A stretch of DNA of 64,000 bases from Xylophilus sp. Leaf220. GTDB lineage: Bacteria; Pseudomonadota; Gammaproteobacteria; Burkholderiales; Burkholderiaceae_C. Of this stretch, positions 1 to 9,288 are shown one piece after another. The stretch lies in NCBI RefSeq assembly GCF_001421705.1, contig NZ_LMKO01000022.1, positions 124,339 through 188,338 on the forward strand, read 5' to 3'. The notes below the pieces were generated by a model, which was given only the letters and a program-made list of their open reading frames with translations, was not told the DNA's origin and did no database searches. Made by a program: the position numbers and the translations under genes. Position 1 is the stretch's first letter. The number at the start of each line of letters is the position of its first letter.

Positions 1-585
1 GCGCCGGAACAGGGTCTTGCGCTCTGCCGTGCTGGCGTGGGTGGCGAGGGCGTCGAAGGCCATCACCCGGTAGGTGAGCCAGCCCCAGATCAGCGGCGGG
101 ATCAGCAGCACCAGGGGCGGCACCAGCCACAGCGGCACCGACAGCACCAGCGCCACCAGCGCGACGGCGGTGGCGCCCACCGACCACAGAACGCTCTGCG
201 CCAGCGACGCACCGTGTCGCCGCTCCAGTGCCGGGAAGCGCCGCTGCGCGACCAGCCCGGTCAGCGCCGGCGTCATCACCAGCGCGACGACCAGCATCGA
301 GACGACCACGATGACCGGCACCGCCACCAGCACGACCAGCACCGGTGCCAGCGCCGATTGCATGCCGCCCATCTGCAGGCCCTCCAGCCAGGTCCAGAAA
401 CCCTGCAGCCAGCCGGCACCGCCCAGCCAGTCGAGGGTCCAGGCCACGGCCGGGGACCAGTACAGGTAGCCCAGGCCGCCGGCGGCCGCGACGATCAGCG
501 CCAGCGGCAGAAGGGACATGGCGATCACCCGCGGGTAGAAGCAGTACGCCAGGGCGCGCCAGAAGGAATCGAAGATCAGGGCCAT
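1..585 (-). CDS. EI24 domain (CysZ-like) membrane protein, partial
   Basis: This gene reads leftward and runs off the window edge, so its C-terminus is missing; 195 codons are present from the ATG at 585. The translation begins MALIFDSFWRALAY and is strongly hydrophobic. It has about four membrane segments separated by short polar stretches, including one dense in Val, Leu and Ala near residues 80-100. The opening residues and the helix pattern match the EI24/CysZ-type inner-membrane family. CysZ members move sulfate, but many betaproteobacterial relatives are uncharacterised, so no substrate is assigned. No sulfur-assimilation gene lies nearby. Confidence 0.72.
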   Translation of the reverse strand, partial: MALIFDSFWRALAYCFYPRVIAMSLLPLALIVAAAGGLGYLYWSPAVAWTLDWLGGAGWLQGFWTWLEGLQMGGMQSALAPVLVVLVAVPVIVVVSMLVVALVMTPALTGLVAQRRFPALERRHGASLAQSVLWSVGATAVALVALVLSVPLWLVPPLVLLIPPLIWGWLTYRVMAFDALATHASTAERKTLFRR

Positions 586-677
586 CGCGCCAGCATAGCG
601 AAGCAGGCCTGCGGGGCTGTGTCGGCGTGTGGCGCGACTACCTGCACCCCCCGTTCAGTGCCCCGCGGGGGGACCTG

Positions 678-1706
678 TCAGGCGCGGCCCACCAGCCGCT
701 TCAGCCCCTGCCACTGCTGCGACCAGAACCCGTGGCCGTAGTCGCGCACCCTGCCCTCGGCATCGGGCTCGACCTGGTCCCGGATGCCGGTGGGGTCGTA
801 GCGCACCACGAAGTCCGAGGTGCGGAACAGCATGTCCCACCACGGCAGCAGCACGCCGAAGTTGCAGCCGCCCAGGCGCGGGCCGACGCTGGGCACGGTC
901 TCTCCGGCATGGCCGCCCTCCCCGGCGGCGCGCTCCGCGCCGGTCGGCCATTCGTGGCCGATGCCGATGCTGTGGTGCCGCCGGTGGAAGCGCGGGCTGA
1001 CCCACAGCCGCTCGCCCAGGCGGCCGAACCAGACGCGCAGGTTGGCGTGCTGCAGGTTCTCGCTCAGTTGCATGATCGCCACCACCGCGATGAACTGGCC
1101 CGGCGCGATGCCGATCAGCTGGGCCACCACCACCACGATGCAGTCGTGCAGCAGCGAATCGAGCAGGTGGTTGCGGTTGTCGCTCCACATCGTCATCTGG
1201 CGCTGCGAATGGTGCAGTGCGTGCAGGTTCCACCACCAGCCCAGCTGGTGCTGGCCGCGGTGGATCCAGTACTCCAGGAAGTCGAAGACCACCAGGTAGA
1301 TCACGAGGCTGACCAGGGGCAGGTCGGTGACGCCCGGCCAGACCTCGTCGACGTGGAAGGTGCTCCAGCCCTGCACCCGCAGCAGTCCGAACAACTCGTC
1401 GAACAGCGGATCGGCCATGAAGAACAGGGCCACCCGGAACACCCCCAGCCGGTGGATCAGGGTGTAGAAGATGTCGACCCGGATCGCCGCCCGGTCGCGT
1501 ACCGGCTCGGCCGGCCGCCAGCGCTGCAGCGGGCCGATCACCGCCACCATCACCAGCAGCTGCAGCAGGCCGACCAGCAGCCAGCCGGTGGCGTCGTAGG
1601 CGTCCTCCAGCAGGTTGCCCATGTGCAGGGAGAAGAGCAGCGGCTGCACCACGGCTTCGAAGAGCCATTGCTGGGCCAGGGAGAAAAGATCGGTGATCGC
1701 GTCCAT
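678..1706 (-). CDS. Sterol desaturase / fatty acid hydroxylase family protein
   Basis: A 342-residue integral membrane protein. The family is a group of di-iron hydroxylases that act on lipids, sterols or carotenoids in the membrane. The histidine clusters expected to bind iron are visible in order: HRGQH, HALHHS and HRRHHSIG. They follow several hydrophobic segments in the N-terminal half. The region between the last cluster and the C-terminus carries a Gly/Glu-rich loop before a final WWDMLF stretch typical of the family. It is probably transcribed alone or with the upstream deacetylase 53 bp away. The substrate cannot be told from sequence. Confidence 0.88.
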   Translation of the reverse strand: MDAITDLFSLAQQWLFEAVVQPLLFSLHMGNLLEDAYDATGWLLVGLLQLLVMVAVIGPLQRWRPAEPVRDRAAIRVDIFYTLIHRLGVFRVALFFMADPLFDELFGLLRVQGWSTFHVDEVWPGVTDLPLVSLVIYLVVFDFLEYWIHRGQHQLGWWWNLHALHHSQRQMTMWSDNRNHLLDSLLHDCIVVVVAQLIGIAPGQFIAVVAIMQLSENLQHANLRVWFGRLGERLWVSPRFHRRHHSIGIGHEWPTGAERAAGEGGHAGETVPSVGPRLGGCNFGVLLPWWDMLFRTSDFVVRYDPTGIRDQVEPDAEGRVRDYGHGFWSQQWQGLKRLVGRA

Positions 1707-1759
1707 GGTTCGGTGGTTCTACGCGGTGGCGCGCGGCGCCGGGTACAGGCTGCGGCCGC

Positions 1760-2602
1760 TCAGCGGTGCTGGGCGATCCACTGGCGGTAGTCGGGATGGT
1801 CGCGCAGGGTGGCGAAGCAGTGGCCCTTCTGCTGCAGCCCGGCGATCAGCGGCTCGAGCACGCCCGGCGCCCAGGCATCCTTGCGCGACCAGATGCCCAG
1901 GTGGGCCAGCAGAATGTCGCCGGGCCGGATGTCCCGCAGCGCCTTGGCCAGCAGTGCCTGGTTGGGGTAGCGGTCGCTCGGCAGCTCGTCGCCCAGGAAA
2001 CCGGCCGGCGCCCAGCCCACGTGGGCGTAGCCGCAGGCGCGCGCCGCTGCCAGCAGGGCAGGCGAGGTCTTGCCGCCCGGAGCGCGGAACAGCGGCAGCG
2101 GCGCCTGGCCGGTGATCTGCTGCAGACGGGTCTCGGAGCGCTTGATCTCGGCGCAGTACGCCGCGGCGTCCATCGTCAGGTCGCGGCCTTCCTGCGGGCC
2201 GGCCGAGGGCCGGATGCGGAAGCGGGTGCCGGATGCGCCCGCCGCGGGCGGCAGGTCGGCCCGCCAGTAGGCATGGTCGTAGGTGTGGGAGGCGAAGGCG
2301 TGGCCTTCGGCAGCACGCGCCTTCCACCAGGGCGCCCAGTGGTCGCCCAGGCTGCCGTCGCCTTCCTGGGTGCGCTCGTTGGCGGCGAAGAAGGTCACCT
2401 TCACCTGGTGGCGCCGCAGCACGTCGGCGATGAGGGGGGCCACCGCCATGTGGCCGGTGTCGAAGGTCAGGTAGACCGGCTTTTCGCAGGAGGCTGCCGC
2501 CGCAGCGCTCTGCGCACCGAAAGTGGCGCTGGCCGGCGCGGCGCACAGGCCTATAGCTACCAATTTGATAGCGTGACGACGGACAAGCTCAGCGGCGTGC
2601 AT
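1760..2602 (-). CDS. Secreted polysaccharide deacetylase (NodB homology)
   Basis: A 280-residue carbohydrate esterase family 4 protein, predicted to remove N- or O-acetyl groups from a polysaccharide or peptidoglycan in the periplasm. Motif 1 is TFDTGH at residues 46-51, with the usual second Asp replaced by Thr. Motif 2, SHTYDH, ends at residue 110 and supplies the two metal-binding His. RAPGGK at 173-178 matches motif 3. A signal peptide covers roughly residues 1-26, and much of it is encoded by a dispersed repeat (see the repeat at 2530-2572). The start overlaps the end of the upstream beta-propeller gene by 14 bp, so the two are probably translated together. Asp-to-Thr in motif 1 may alter metal binding. 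Confidence 0.88.
   Translation of the reverse strand: MHAAELVRRHAIKLVAIGLCAAPASATFGAQSAAAAASCEKPVYLTFDTGHMAVAPLIADVLRRHQVKVTFFAANERTQEGDGSLGDHWAPWWKARAAEGHAFASHTYDHAYWRADLPPAAGASGTRFRIRPSAGPQEGRDLTMDAAAYCAEIKRSETRLQQITGQAPLPLFRAPGGKTSPALLAAARACGYAHVGWAPAGFLGDELPSDRYPNQALLAKALRDIRPGDILLAHLGIWSRKDAWAPGVLEPLIAGLQQKGHCFATLRDHPDYRQWIAQHR
2530..2572 (-). repeat. Dispersed palindromic repeat, copy A (inside signal peptide code)
   Basis: Read on the minus strand this copy runs GCTATC, an AT-rich centre, TTGGTAGCTATAGGC and then a GCGCCGGC arm. It closely matches the copy at 53821-53864. It lies inside the deacetylase gene and encodes about residues 11-25 of the secretion signal. Confidence 0.7.
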
Positions 2603-3665
2603 GGTCCAGCGTCCACACGCCGTGCGGCGAGCGGCCTACCGCCACCTGCTTGACCACCTGGCGCGACTGGGTGTCGATGATGGTGAGCTTCTTGGCCCAG
2701 CGCGAGGTAACCAGCAGGTAGCGGCCGTCGGCCGAGACGTCCATGCAGTCGGGGCCGCCCGGTGCCGGATAGCTCGCCACCGTCTTGAGCGTGAGGTAGT
2801 CGATCTTGCTGATCGTGTTGGCCACCCGGTTGCTGACGAACACATGGCGGCCGTCGCCGGCGGAGCGGAACGCGTGGGCGCCCTTGCCGGTATCGATGCG
2901 GCCGGTGCGGCGCGGCTCCGGCCCGCTCACGTCGAAGATCTCGACGCCGTCGCTGCCGGTCAGGCCCAGCAGCAGGGTGCGGTCGTCGGGCGTGACGAAG
3001 ACGTCGGCTGGCATCGGGCCGGTGCGGGTCCGCCACTTGATCGCCTGCGTCGCCATGTCGATCGCCACCAGTTCGTCGCTGTCCTGCATCGACGAGTAGA
3101 CGGTGGTGCTCTTGCTGTCGATCCACAGGTGGCTCGGCGTCTTGGCGGTGGAGACGCGCTTGGCCAGCACCGGCTCGCGGCCGTCCCAGCGGTAGATGTC
3201 GACATGGTTCAGCCGGTTGGCGGCGGTCACGAACCACTTCATGTCGGGCGAGAACTGCAGCTGGTACGGGTCGACGATGCCGCGGACCGTGCGCTGGACC
3301 TCGGCCGTGCGCGGATCGAGGAAGGTCAGCGAATCGCTCAGCGCGTTGGCGACGATCAACGACTTCTCGTCGGGCGTCAGGTAGAGGTGGTGCGGTTCCT
3401 TGCCGGTGGGAATGCGCTGCGTCTCGGTCCAGGTGACCGGGTCGATCACACTGACATTGGCATCGAGCGAATTCAGCACGAAGACCGGATGCCGAAGCAC
3501 CACGTCGCCAGGGGCGGCCGAGCCCGGTGCAGCGGCGGGCGCCGGTGCACGGTTGGCGGCGGCCGGGGCGGGCCGGGGCTGCTGGGCCTGCACGAGGGAA
3601 GGCAGGAGACCTGCAGAAAGCGCCGCCGCAACCGCTGCGCGCGCCAGAATACGAACACAAAACAT
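2589..3665 (-). CDS. Exported YVTN-type beta-propeller protein
   Basis: A protein of 358 residues if it starts at the ATG at 3665; an upstream in-frame ATG at 3695 would add ten residues. The shorter form is preferred because a GGAAGG element lies upstream and a clean signal peptide follows (MFCVRILARAAVAAALSAG, cleaved near VQAQQ). After a Pro/Ala-rich linker come repeated units of about 40 residues with the pattern V-IDP-T---T--IPTGK-PHHL--TPD, which form a propeller like the surface-layer/lactonase YVTN family. Such proteins bind partners or metabolites outside the cytoplasm. The overlap with the deacetylase suggests a shared envelope role, but no enzymatic residues can be identified. Confidence 0.8.
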   Translation of the reverse strand: MFCVRILARAAVAAALSAGLLPSLVQAQQPRPAPAAANRAPAPAAAPGSAAPGDVVLRHPVFVLNSLDANVSVIDPVTWTETQRIPTGKEPHHLYLTPDEKSLIVANALSDSLTFLDPRTAEVQRTVRGIVDPYQLQFSPDMKWFVTAANRLNHVDIYRWDGREPVLAKRVSTAKTPSHLWIDSKSTTVYSSMQDSDELVAIDMATQAIKWRTRTGPMPADVFVTPDDRTLLLGLTGSDGVEIFDVSGPEPRRTGRIDTGKGAHAFRSAGDGRHVFVSNRVANTISKIDYLTLKTVASYPAPGGPDCMDVSADGRYLLVTSRWAKKLTIIDTQSRQVVKQVAVGRSPHGVWTLDHARR

Positions 3666-3794
3666 CAGTCCAACCACCTTCCGCTTAACCGGCAAGTGTA
3701 GCGGGGCGGCATTCGGCGAATGCCCCTGAAAAGGTAACGGACTCGCAACCTGCGGGCCGACCGGTGCGGGGTCTCCTGCCCGGCCCGGAACGTC

Positions 3795-4550
3795 TCAGCG
3801 CGGGACCAGCAGCGCCATCTCGTCGGGCCCCAGCCAGCGCCAGGCGCCCGGCGCCAGGTCGGCCGGCAGCGCCAGCCCGCCGATGCGGGAGCGGTGCAGG
3901 CTTTCGACCCGGTTGCTCACCGCGGCCACCATCCGCTTGACCTGGTGGTACTTGCCCTCGGTCAGGGTCAGGCGCAGGTGGCGGGAGACGCCCGGCTCGC
4001 CCACGATCTCGCAGGCCGCGGCCTTGACCGGCTTGGGGTCGTCGTCCAGCACCACGCCGGCGAGCAGCCGGTCGACCTGGCTCTGGTGCAGGGGGTGGCA
4101 GGCCGTCACTTCGTAGACCTTCGGCAGGTGCTTCTTCGGCGAGCTCATGCGGTGGATGAACTGCCCGTCGTCCGACAGCAGCAGCAGGCCGGTCGTGTCC
4201 TGGTCGAGCCGGCCGACCGCCTGCAACCCCTGCACCGCGCTCTTGGTGGGGCGCAGCCGCAGCGGCGACGGCAGCAGGGTGTAGATGCTCGGGTAGGTCG
4301 AGGGCTTCTGCGAGCACTCGGTGCCGGCGGGCTTGTGCAGCATCACATAAGCCTTCTCGTGCACCTGCCACTCGGTGCCCTGCACCCGCAGCCGCAGGCC
4401 CTGCATCTCGAAGTGCGCGGTCGAGTCGGTGCATGGCGCGAAGTCTGCGGTGCCCGCGGGCGCGACCTGTACCAGGCCCTGCTGGACCAGGCCCGCGCAG
4501 ACGCGGCGGGTGCCGAAGCCCTGGCTGAAAAGAATGTCTTGGAGCTGCAT
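3795..4550 (-). CDS. rsuA: 16S rRNA pseudouridine synthase, RsuA family
   Basis: About 251 residues from the ATG at 4550; a TTG at 4568 could add six. The N-terminus (QDILFSQGFGTRR) is a compact S4-like RNA-binding segment. The catalytic motif GRLDQDTTGLLLL holds the essential Asp of the family. YHQVKRM and the late GGLALP segment are also conserved. RsuA makes pseudouridine 516 of 16S rRNA. It lies between the beta-propeller gene and hrcA on the same strand. The choice of RsuA over RluE or RluB relatives rests on length and the overall motif pattern. Confidence 0.85.
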   Translation of the reverse strand: MQLQDILFSQGFGTRRVCAGLVQQGLVQVAPAGTADFAPCTDSTAHFEMQGLRLRVQGTEWQVHEKAYVMLHKPAGTECSQKPSTYPSIYTLLPSPLRLRPTKSAVQGLQAVGRLDQDTTGLLLLSDDGQFIHRMSSPKKHLPKVYEVTACHPLHQSQVDRLLAGVVLDDDPKPVKAAACEIVGEPGVSRHLRLTLTEGKYHQVKRMVAAVSNRVESLHRSRIGGLALPADLAPGAWRWLGPDEMALLVPR

Positions 4551-4609
4551 GGAAAGGAAGAAAGGCAAGGACGGCGACGGCCCGCCGCACGGAGCGACGG
4601 CGCCCGCCG

Positions 4610-5614
4610 CTATTTCTGGTGGCTGAGGGCGTTGCTGACCAGGCGCGAGGTGATGTCCACGATCTGGATCATCCGGTCGTACGGCATGCGCGTCGGTCCG
4701 ATCACGCCCAGCGTGCCGACGACCTGGCCGTCGACCTCGTAGGGCGCGCTGACCACCGACAGTTCCTCGATCGGCACCACCTGGCTTTCGCCGCCGATGT
4801 AGATCCGCACGCCCGCCGCCTGGCTGGACACTTCCAGCAGGCGCATGAGTTGCGTCTTCTGCTCGAACAGCTCGAAGGCCCGGCGCAGCTGGCCCATGTC
4901 GCTGGAAAAATCGGTGACCGCCAGCAGGTTGCGCTCGCCGGCGATCACCACCTCGTCCTGCGACTGCGCCAGCGCGTCGGAGCTGGCGCTGACCGCCGCC
5001 TGCATCAGCGAGGCGATCTCGCCCTGCAACTGCTGCACCTCGGTCTTCAGGCGCTCGCGCACCTGCTCGATCGCCAGGCCGGCGTAGTTGGCATTGAGGA
5101 AGTTGGAGGCCTCGACCAGCTGGGTCTGGGTGACGTCGGTCTCGGTGAAGATCACCCGGTTCTGCACATCGCCGTCGGGCGAGACGATGATGACCAGGAT
5201 GCGCCGCTCCGAGAGGCGCAGGAATTCGATGTGCCGGAACACCGAGGTGCGGCGCGGCGCCATCACCACGCCCACGAACTGCGACAGGTTCGACAGGATG
5301 TGCGCCGCGTTGGCGATCACCTTCTGCGGCTGGTCGGGCATCAGCGCGGGGGTGTCGAGCGGGCTGCGCTCGGCGGTGAGCATCGTGTCGACGAAGAGGC
5401 GGTAGCCGCGTGCGGTTGGGATGCGCCCGGCCGAGGTGTGGGGGCTGACTATCAGGCCCAGCGCTTCCAGGTCGGACATCACGTTGCGCACCGTGGCGGG
5501 CGAGAGTTCGATGCCGGTGGCCCGCGACAGGGTGCGGGAACCCACCGGCAGGCCGTCTGCGATGTAGCGCTCTACCAGCGCTCGGAGCAACAACTTGGCG
5601 CGGTCATCGAGCAT
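4610..5614 (-). CDS. hrcA: Heat-inducible transcription repressor HrcA
   Basis: A 334-residue protein of normal family length. The N-terminal winged helix includes [19 protein letters not shown] and [15 protein letters not shown], the DNA-contacting part that recognises CIRCE elements upstream of chaperone genes. The rest is the GAF-like regulatory domain whose folding depends on GroEL. The gene diverges from nadK with about 106 bp between the starts. No CIRCE dyad was seen in that gap, so this copy does not appear to repress itself by that route. Confidence 0.95.
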   Translation of the reverse strand: MLDDRAKLLLRALVERYIADGLPVGSRTLSRATGIELSPATVRNVMSDLEALGLIVSPHTSAGRIPTARGYRLFVDTMLTAERSPLDTPALMPDQPQKVIANAAHILSNLSQFVGVVMAPRRTSVFRHIEFLRLSERRILVIIVSPDGDVQNRVIFTETDVTQTQLVEASNFLNANYAGLAIEQVRERLKTEVQQLQGEIASLMQAAVSASSDALAQSQDEVVIAGERNLLAVTDFSSDMGQLRRAFELFEQKTQLMRLLEVSSQAAGVRIYIGGESQVVPIEELSVVSAPYEVDGQVVGTLGVIGPTRMPYDRMIQIVDITSRLVSNALSHQK

Positions 5615-5720
5615 CGGCGCATTCTAAGGGCCCGCGTCGCACCGGAAAGGCCCCGCGACCCTGTGCCCGACGCTGGAGAAACATACAGGCCGCGCGAGGT
5701 TCCTGTGATGTAATTTGCGA

Positions 5721-6614
5721 ATGAATTCGCGCTTCCGCCGTGTGGCCTTGATCGGCAAATACCATGTGCCCCTGACCGGCGCCGCGGTCGACACCGCGCG
5801 CGAGGCGATGGCCGGCGTGGCCGCCTTCCTCGACCGGCAGGGCTGCGAGATCGTGCTGGAGCAGGACACCGCCACCGGCACCGGCCTGCCCTACCCCGCC
5901 TACCCGGCAGACTGCATCGGCGCGCACTGCGACCTGGGCCTGGTGGTGGGCGGCGACGGCACCATGCTGGGCATCGCCCGGCAGCTCGCCCGCTACGGCA
6001 TCCCGGTGATCGGCATCAACCAGGGCCGCCTGGGCTTCATCACCGACATCCGCCTCGACGACTACGCCGCGTCCCTGCCTGCGATGCTCGCCGGGGATTT
6101 CGAGGAAGACTGCCGCGGCCTGATCCATGCCCAGGTGATGCGCGACGGCCACTGCGTCTTCGATGCGCTGGCGATGAACGACGTGGTCGTCAACCGGGGC
6201 GCCACCTCCGGCATGGTAGAGCTGCGGGTAGAGATCGACGGGCATTTCGTCGCCAGCCACCGGGCCGACGGCCTGATCATCGCCTCGCCCACCGGCTCGA
6301 CCGCCTACGCGCTCTCGGCGGGCGGCCCGGTGCTGCACCCGTCGATCGCCGGCTGGGTGCTGGTGCCGATCGCGCCGCACACGCTGTCGAACCGGCCGCT
6401 GGTGCTGGCCGACAGCGCCGAGATCGTGATCGAACTGGTGGCCGGCCGCGACGCCAGCGCCAACTTCGACATGCAGTCGCTCGCCTCGCTGCTGCACGGC
6501 GACCGTGTGGTGGTGCGCCGCTCGGAGGACCAGGTGCGCTTCCTGCACCCAGTCGGTTGGAACTACTTCGACACCCTGCGAAACAAGCTGCACTGGAACG
6601 AGGGGAACGGTTAG
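5721..6614 (+). CDS. nadK: NAD kinase
   Basis: A 297-residue enzyme that phosphorylates NAD to NADP with ATP. The ATG at 5721 is chosen over an in-frame TTG six bases upstream. GGDGTML at residues 77-83 is the signature diphosphate-binding loop. NDVVVNRG and [15 protein letters not shown] follow in the correct order. The next gene, recN, starts two bases after the stop, so nadK and recN are almost certainly one transcript, an order common in betaproteobacteria. Confidence 0.95.
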   Translation: MNSRFRRVALIGKYHVPLTGAAVDTAREAMAGVAAFLDRQGCEIVLEQDTATGTGLPYPAYPADCIGAHCDLGLVVGGDGTMLGIARQLARYGIPVIGINQGRLGFITDIRLDDYAASLPAMLAGDFEEDCRGLIHAQVMRDGHCVFDALAMNDVVVNRGATSGMVELRVEIDGHFVASHRADGLIIASPTGSTAYALSAGGPVLHPSIAGWVLVPIAPHTLSNRPLVLADSAEIVIELVAGRDASANFDMQSLASLLHGDRVVVRRSEDQVRFLHPVGWNYFDTLRNKLHWNEGNG

Positions 6615-6616
6615 GC

Positions 6617-8311
6617 ATGGCCCTGAAACGGATTTCGCTGCGCGATTTCGTGATCGTGCGGGCACTGGAGCTGGACCTGTCGGGCGGCTTCAGCGCCCTC
6701 ACCGGTGAAACCGGCGCCGGCAAATCGATCCTGGTCGATGCGCTGCAGCTGGCCCTCGGCAGCCGGGCCGACGCGTCGGTGGTGCGCGAAGGCGCCGCGC
6801 GGGCCGAGATCAGCACCGAGTTCGACACGCCCGCCGCGCTCGGGGCCTGGCTGGACGCCGCCGGCTTCGAGCCGCACGACCCGCTGCTGCTGCGCCGTAC
6901 GATCGACGCGCAGGGCAAGAGCCGCGCCTGGATCAACGGCAGCCCGGCCACCGCCGGCCAGCTGCGCGAGGTGGGCGAACAGCTGCTCGACATCCACGGC
7001 CAGCACGCCTGGCAGAGCCTGACCCGGCCCGATGCGGTGCGCGGCCTGCTCGACGCCTACGCCGGCGCCGACACCCGGCCGCTCGCCGGCCTCTGGCAGA
7101 CCTGGCGCAGCGCGGTCCAGGCACTGGAAAACGCCCGGACCGCGCAGGAGTCGCTGCACCGCGAACGCGAGCGCCTGTCGTGGCAGATCGGCGAGGTGCA
7201 GAAACTCGCGCCCGCGGCCGACGAATGGGACGAACTCAACGGGCAGCACACCCGCCTGTCGCATGCCCAGGCCCTGATCGACGGCGCGCAGGGCGCGCTG
7301 ACCGCATTGGAAGAGGACGAGCACGGCGCCACAGAATCGCTCTCCCGCTCGCTTGCGCTGCTGCAGGACCAGCAGCACCTGGAGCCCGAGTTCGCGGAGC
7401 TGTGCGGCGTGCTGTCGTCCGCCCTGGCGCAAGCCGAAGACGCCGCCCATTCGCTGCACGCCTACCTGCGCAAGACCGATCCCGATCCGCAGCAGCTGGC
7501 CTCGCTCGACGAGCGCATGGGTCTCTGGATGTCGCTGGCGCGCCGCTATCGCCGCCCGCCGGAGGAACTGCCGGCACTGCTGGCCGGATGGCGCGAAGAG
7601 CTGGCCCGCCTCGACGCTGCCGCGGATCTTGCCGCGCTGGAGAAGGCCGAGCGCACCGCCGCGGCCGCCTTCCAGGCCGAGGCGGCCACGCTCTCGAAGG
7701 CTCGGGCCCGCGCCGCACCCCGGCTGTCCCGCGAGATCACGCAGGCGATGCAGGGCCTGGGCATGAACGGCGGCCGCTTCGAGGTGGCGCTGCAGAAATC
7801 GGCACAGGCCTCGGCCCACGGCATGGAGGACGTCCATTTCATGGTGGCGGGCCATGCCGGCAGCACGCCGCGGCCGGTCGCCAAGGTGGCGTCGGGCGGC
7901 GAGCTGTCGCGGCTGGCGCTGGCCATCGCCGTGACCACCAGCGCGCTGGGCAGTGCCGACACCCTGATCTTCGACGAGGTGGATGCCGGCGTCGGCGGCA
8001 CCGTCGCCGAGACGGTCGGCCGGCTGATGCAGCAACTGGGCCGCGACCGCCAGGTGCTGGCCGTCACCCACCTGCCGCAGGTCGCGTCCTGCGCCGACCA
8101 TCACCTGGTGGTCGCCAAGCAGCGCGACGCCGACGGCATCACCAGCAGCTCGGTCGCCGCGGTCGAAGGCGAGGCCCGGGTGGCCGAGGTGTCGCGCATG
8201 CTGGGCGGGGAGCGCCAGTCGGCCACCAGCATGGCCCATGCGCGCGAGATGCTCGAACGCCGCAACATGCCGCCCGCCACGCCGACCGTGCAGGCGCGGG
8301 AGCCCGCGTGA
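6617..8311 (+). CDS. recN: DNA repair protein RecN
   Basis: A 564-residue SMC-like ATPase that acts early in double-strand break repair. The start at 6617 gives [14 protein letters not shown], which aligns with the family; a longer upstream frame would overlap nadK. The Walker A loop is GETGAGKS near residue 35. A long helical middle section rich in Glu, Ala and Leu forms the coiled coil. The C-terminal head carries [14 protein letters not shown] (signature) and [14 protein letters not shown] (Walker B). The stop overlaps the start of rapZ by four bases. Confidence 0.95.
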   Translation: MALKRISLRDFVIVRALELDLSGGFSALTGETGAGKSILVDALQLALGSRADASVVREGAARAEISTEFDTPAALGAWLDAAGFEPHDPLLLRRTIDAQGKSRAWINGSPATAGQLREVGEQLLDIHGQHAWQSLTRPDAVRGLLDAYAGADTRPLAGLWQTWRSAVQALENARTAQESLHRERERLSWQIGEVQKLAPAADEWDELNGQHTRLSHAQALIDGAQGALTALEEDEHGATESLSRSLALLQDQQHLEPEFAELCGVLSSALAQAEDAAHSLHAYLRKTDPDPQQLASLDERMGLWMSLARRYRRPPEELPALLAGWREELARLDAAADLAALEKAERTAAAAFQAEAATLSKARARAAPRLSREITQAMQGLGMNGGRFEVALQKSAQASAHGMEDVHFMVAGHAGSTPRPVAKVASGGELSRLALAIAVTTSALGSADTLIFDEVDAGVGGTVAETVGRLMQQLGRDRQVLAVTHLPQVASCADHHLVVAKQRDADGITSSSVAAVEGEARVAEVSRMLGGERQSATSMAHAREMLERRNMPPATPTVQAREPA

Positions 8312-9249
8312 GCGAGCAGGCGCCGACCGACCGGCCGGACGCACCCGGCGGTTCCGCAGGCGCGCCGGGCGCCGGCGCTCCGGCAGCGATGGACATCGTG
8401 CTGATCACCGGCATGTCGGGCTCGGGCAAATCGGTAGCGCTGCACGCGCTGGAGGATGCGGGCTACTACTGCGTCGACAACCTGCCGCCCGACCTGCTGC
8501 TGTCCTTCGTCGCGCTCGAGCAGCGGCACGGCGCGACCCGCGTCGGCATCGCGATGGACGTGCGCAGCGCCGCCTCGCTGCCGCTGGTGCCGCAGCAGTT
8601 GGCGGTGCTGCGGGCCCAGGGCATCCGGCTGCAGATGCTGTTCCTCGATGCGCAGACCGACACGCTGGTGCGCCGCTATTCTGAGACCCGCCGGCGCCAT
8701 CCGCTGTCGAGCGACAACATGCCCGACCGGCAACGCGCCCTCACCCAGGCGATCGAACTCGAGCGCGAGCTGCTGGCCGATCTGCGCGAGGAAGCCCACG
8801 TGCTCGATTCGAGCCTGATGCGGGCCTCGCAGCTGCAGGGCTATGTGAAATCGCTGGTCGCGGCGGCGGCCACCCCGCTGCTGCTGGTGTTCCAGTCGTT
8901 CGCGTTCAAGCGCGGCATCCCGGTCGATGCCGACTTCGTCTTCGACGTGCGGATGCTGCCCAACCCGCACTACGAGCCGGCCCTGCGGCCGCTCACCGGC
9001 CGGGACGCGCCGGTCGCCGATTTCCTGCAGAAGGAGCCGGCGGTCGAGCGCATGTTCGACGACATCGGCCAGTTCCTGGCCCGCTGGCTCGACACGCTGG
9101 CCCAGGACCACCGCAGCTATGTCACGGTGGGCATCGGCTGCACCGGCGGGCAGCACCGGTCCGTCTATCTGGTGGAACGCCTGGCCGCATCCTTCGCCGG
9201 CCGCTGGGTGACGCTCAAGCGGCACCGGGAATTGGACGCGCAGAACTGA
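8308..9249 (+). CDS. rapZ: RNase adapter protein RapZ
   Basis: A GTG at 8308 overlapping the recN stop (GTGA) gives 313 residues. An ATG at 8389 gives 286, nearer the usual family length, so the Pro/Ala/Gly-rich first 27 residues are uncertain. The P-loop GMSGSGKS is followed by [15 protein letters not shown], a RapZ/YvcJ hallmark. The C-terminal half contains [17 protein letters not shown], the conserved sensing-domain motif. In enterobacteria RapZ delivers the sRNA GlmZ to RNase E and so controls amino-sugar synthesis. The target in this lineage is not known. Confidence 0.93.
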   Translation: MSEQAPTDRPDAPGGSAGAPGAGAPAAMDIVLITGMSGSGKSVALHALEDAGYYCVDNLPPDLLLSFVALEQRHGATRVGIAMDVRSAASLPLVPQQLAVLRAQGIRLQMLFLDAQTDTLVRRYSETRRRHPLSSDNMPDRQRALTQAIELERELLADLREEAHVLDSSLMRASQLQGYVKSLVAAAATPLLLVFQSFAFKRGIPVDADFVFDVRMLPNPHYEPALRPLTGRDAPVADFLQKEPAVERMFDDIGQFLARWLDTLAQDHRSYVTVGIGCTGGQHRSVYLVERLAASFAGRWVTLKRHRELDAQN

Positions 9250-9288
9250 CCGGCGGCGCCGCCCGCAGCAGCGGTCATGGCGCGCGGT

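Noticed and set aside
5615-5720. CIRCE element between hrcA and nadK
   Set aside because: No nine-base dyad of the CIRCE type was found in this gap.
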